In this document: positions 50,653 through 50,820 of the stretch, piece by piece
Layout: each line of letters starts with the position of its first letter
Position numbering within the stretch: position 1 is the stretch's first letter
Translations under genes and position numbers: made by a program
Assembly: GCA_024401865.1 (NCBI GenBank)
Contig: JAKSKI010000005.1
Span: forward strand, 1-50,820
Direction: 5' to 3'
DNA length: 50,820 nt
From: Bacteroidales bacterium
GTDB taxonomy: Bacteria > Bacteroidota > Bacteroidia > Bacteroidales > UBA932
The notes under the pieces: model-generated
The model's input: only the letters and a program-made list of their open reading frames with translations
Database searches by the model: none
Told to the model about the DNA's origin: nothing

Positions 50653-50702
50653 ACGGGAACTGTTTCTACCAGAAAAGCGGGTAGCCAAAGGCTGGTTCCC
50701 GT
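50653..50702 (+). other. Nested inverted repeats downstream of the DUF1295 gene
   Basis: ACGGGAAC (50653-50660) pairs with GTTCCCGT (50695-50702); inside, CTACC (50666-50670) pairs with GGTAG (50680-50684). This can fold into a two-level structure in RNA on either strand. No gene is seen from 50631 to 50735. Role unknown. Confidence 0.4.
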
Positions 50703-50735
50703 CAAAATCCCAGGAAAAAGGATTCAGGATACGAA

Positions 50736-50767
50736 AAGAAGGCCGAAGCATTTGCTTCGGCCTTCTT
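50736..50767. terminator. Long perfect hairpin, probable bidirectional terminator
   Basis: A 14-base-pair perfect stem, AAGAAGGCCGAAGC (50736-50749) and GCTTCGGCCTTCTT (50754-50767), with loop ATTT. The A-rich left side gives a U-rich tail on the minus strand. It would stop the DUF1295 transcript and one arriving from the right. From 50768 to the end no gene is recognised. Confidence 0.7.
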
Positions 50768-50820
50768 GCTCCCCTAATGTTCGAAATATTGAACCTCTGG
50801 GAAGGGTTCCGCAAGGTTGT

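Noticed and set aside
50545..50814. Minus-strand open frame of 89 codons at the right edge.
   Set aside because: It runs through the terminator hairpin and overlaps the end of the DUF1295 gene; no domain, unlikely to be real.
1..50820. CRISPR arrays, insertion sequences, prophage, integrases.
   Set aside because: No spaced direct repeats, transposase or integrase motifs were seen on either strand; all intergenic gaps are short.

Overview
This window comes from a member of the Bacteroidota, almost certainly order Bacteroidales. The evidence is the promoter type (TTTG, about 19-20 bases, then TAnnTTTG), the lack of obvious Shine-Dalgarno sites, an OmpP1/FadL-like protein beginning with the Bacteroidales [15 protein letters not shown] pattern, DUF4837 and FISUMP-type lipoproteins, and the lpxD-lpxC-lpxA cluster. 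By eye the DNA is GC-rich for the order. It is chromosomal and very compact: many genes overlap by 1-30 bases and no gap exceeds about 200 bases. I see no rRNA, CRISPR array, insertion sequence, phage gene or integration site. The genus is not determinable from the sequence alone; an uncultured gut or rumen lineage would fit.

Layout. Positions 1-5294 hold the Gly/Tyr-rich tail of an upstream protein, an outer-membrane porin-like protein, the lipid A genes lpxD, lpxC and lpxA, and a WbqC-like gene. A FucP-like transporter (5319-6485) separates these from the rimP-nusA-infB operon (6575-10911). From 10908 to 14990, on the minus strand, a glycyl radical enzyme, its activase and a ROK-family sugar kinase form one overlapping operon. 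It diverges from two large glycosidases, GH2-like and GH106-like (15054-20546). A histidine-type phosphatase, tRNA-Gln and tadA follow on the minus strand. From 22511 to 34832 a nearly gap-free plus-strand run holds polA, an ECF sigma factor, a glycerophosphodiesterase-HAD fusion, glpA, a miniature glpB, glpC, sn-glycerol-1-phosphate dehydrogenase, glpT, a HAD-IIA phosphatase and rsmG. Next come rpmH, a ThrE-like exporter and a tRNA-Glu/rpsT/tRNA-Pro unit, then dxr-rseP-DUF4837 preceded by a small M23-leader-like membrane protein. The right end has ruvX-def, a second GlpT homologue divergent from a phosphodiesterase-like lipoprotein, a DUF362 ferredoxin protein, a beta-helix protein, two lipoproteins, a SpoU methyltransferase and a DUF1295 membrane protein.

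How the genes work together. The most coherent system is 25664-34227. A surface or periplasmic diesterase would release glycerol phosphates, GlpT would import them, GlpABC would oxidise sn-glycerol-3-phosphate, and the AraM-type dehydrogenase would oxidise (or make) sn-glycerol-1-phosphate. That would let the cell use both enantiomers, for example from phosphatidylglycerol head groups, lipoteichoic acid or archaeal lipids. The second system is the glycyl radical enzyme/activase/kinase operon, whose active site has the Cys-x-Glu of dehydratases and lyases but lacks their Trp-His-Asp loop; its substrate is unknown.

A recurring oddity is domain loss in otherwise ordinary genes: LpxC without its usual fused FabZ, RimP without its C-terminal domain, GlpB lacking its middle, Pol I with an erased proofreading site, and an M23-type leader protein without the peptidase. 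Several genes also have promoter elements so close to the start codon that their mRNAs should be almost leaderless.
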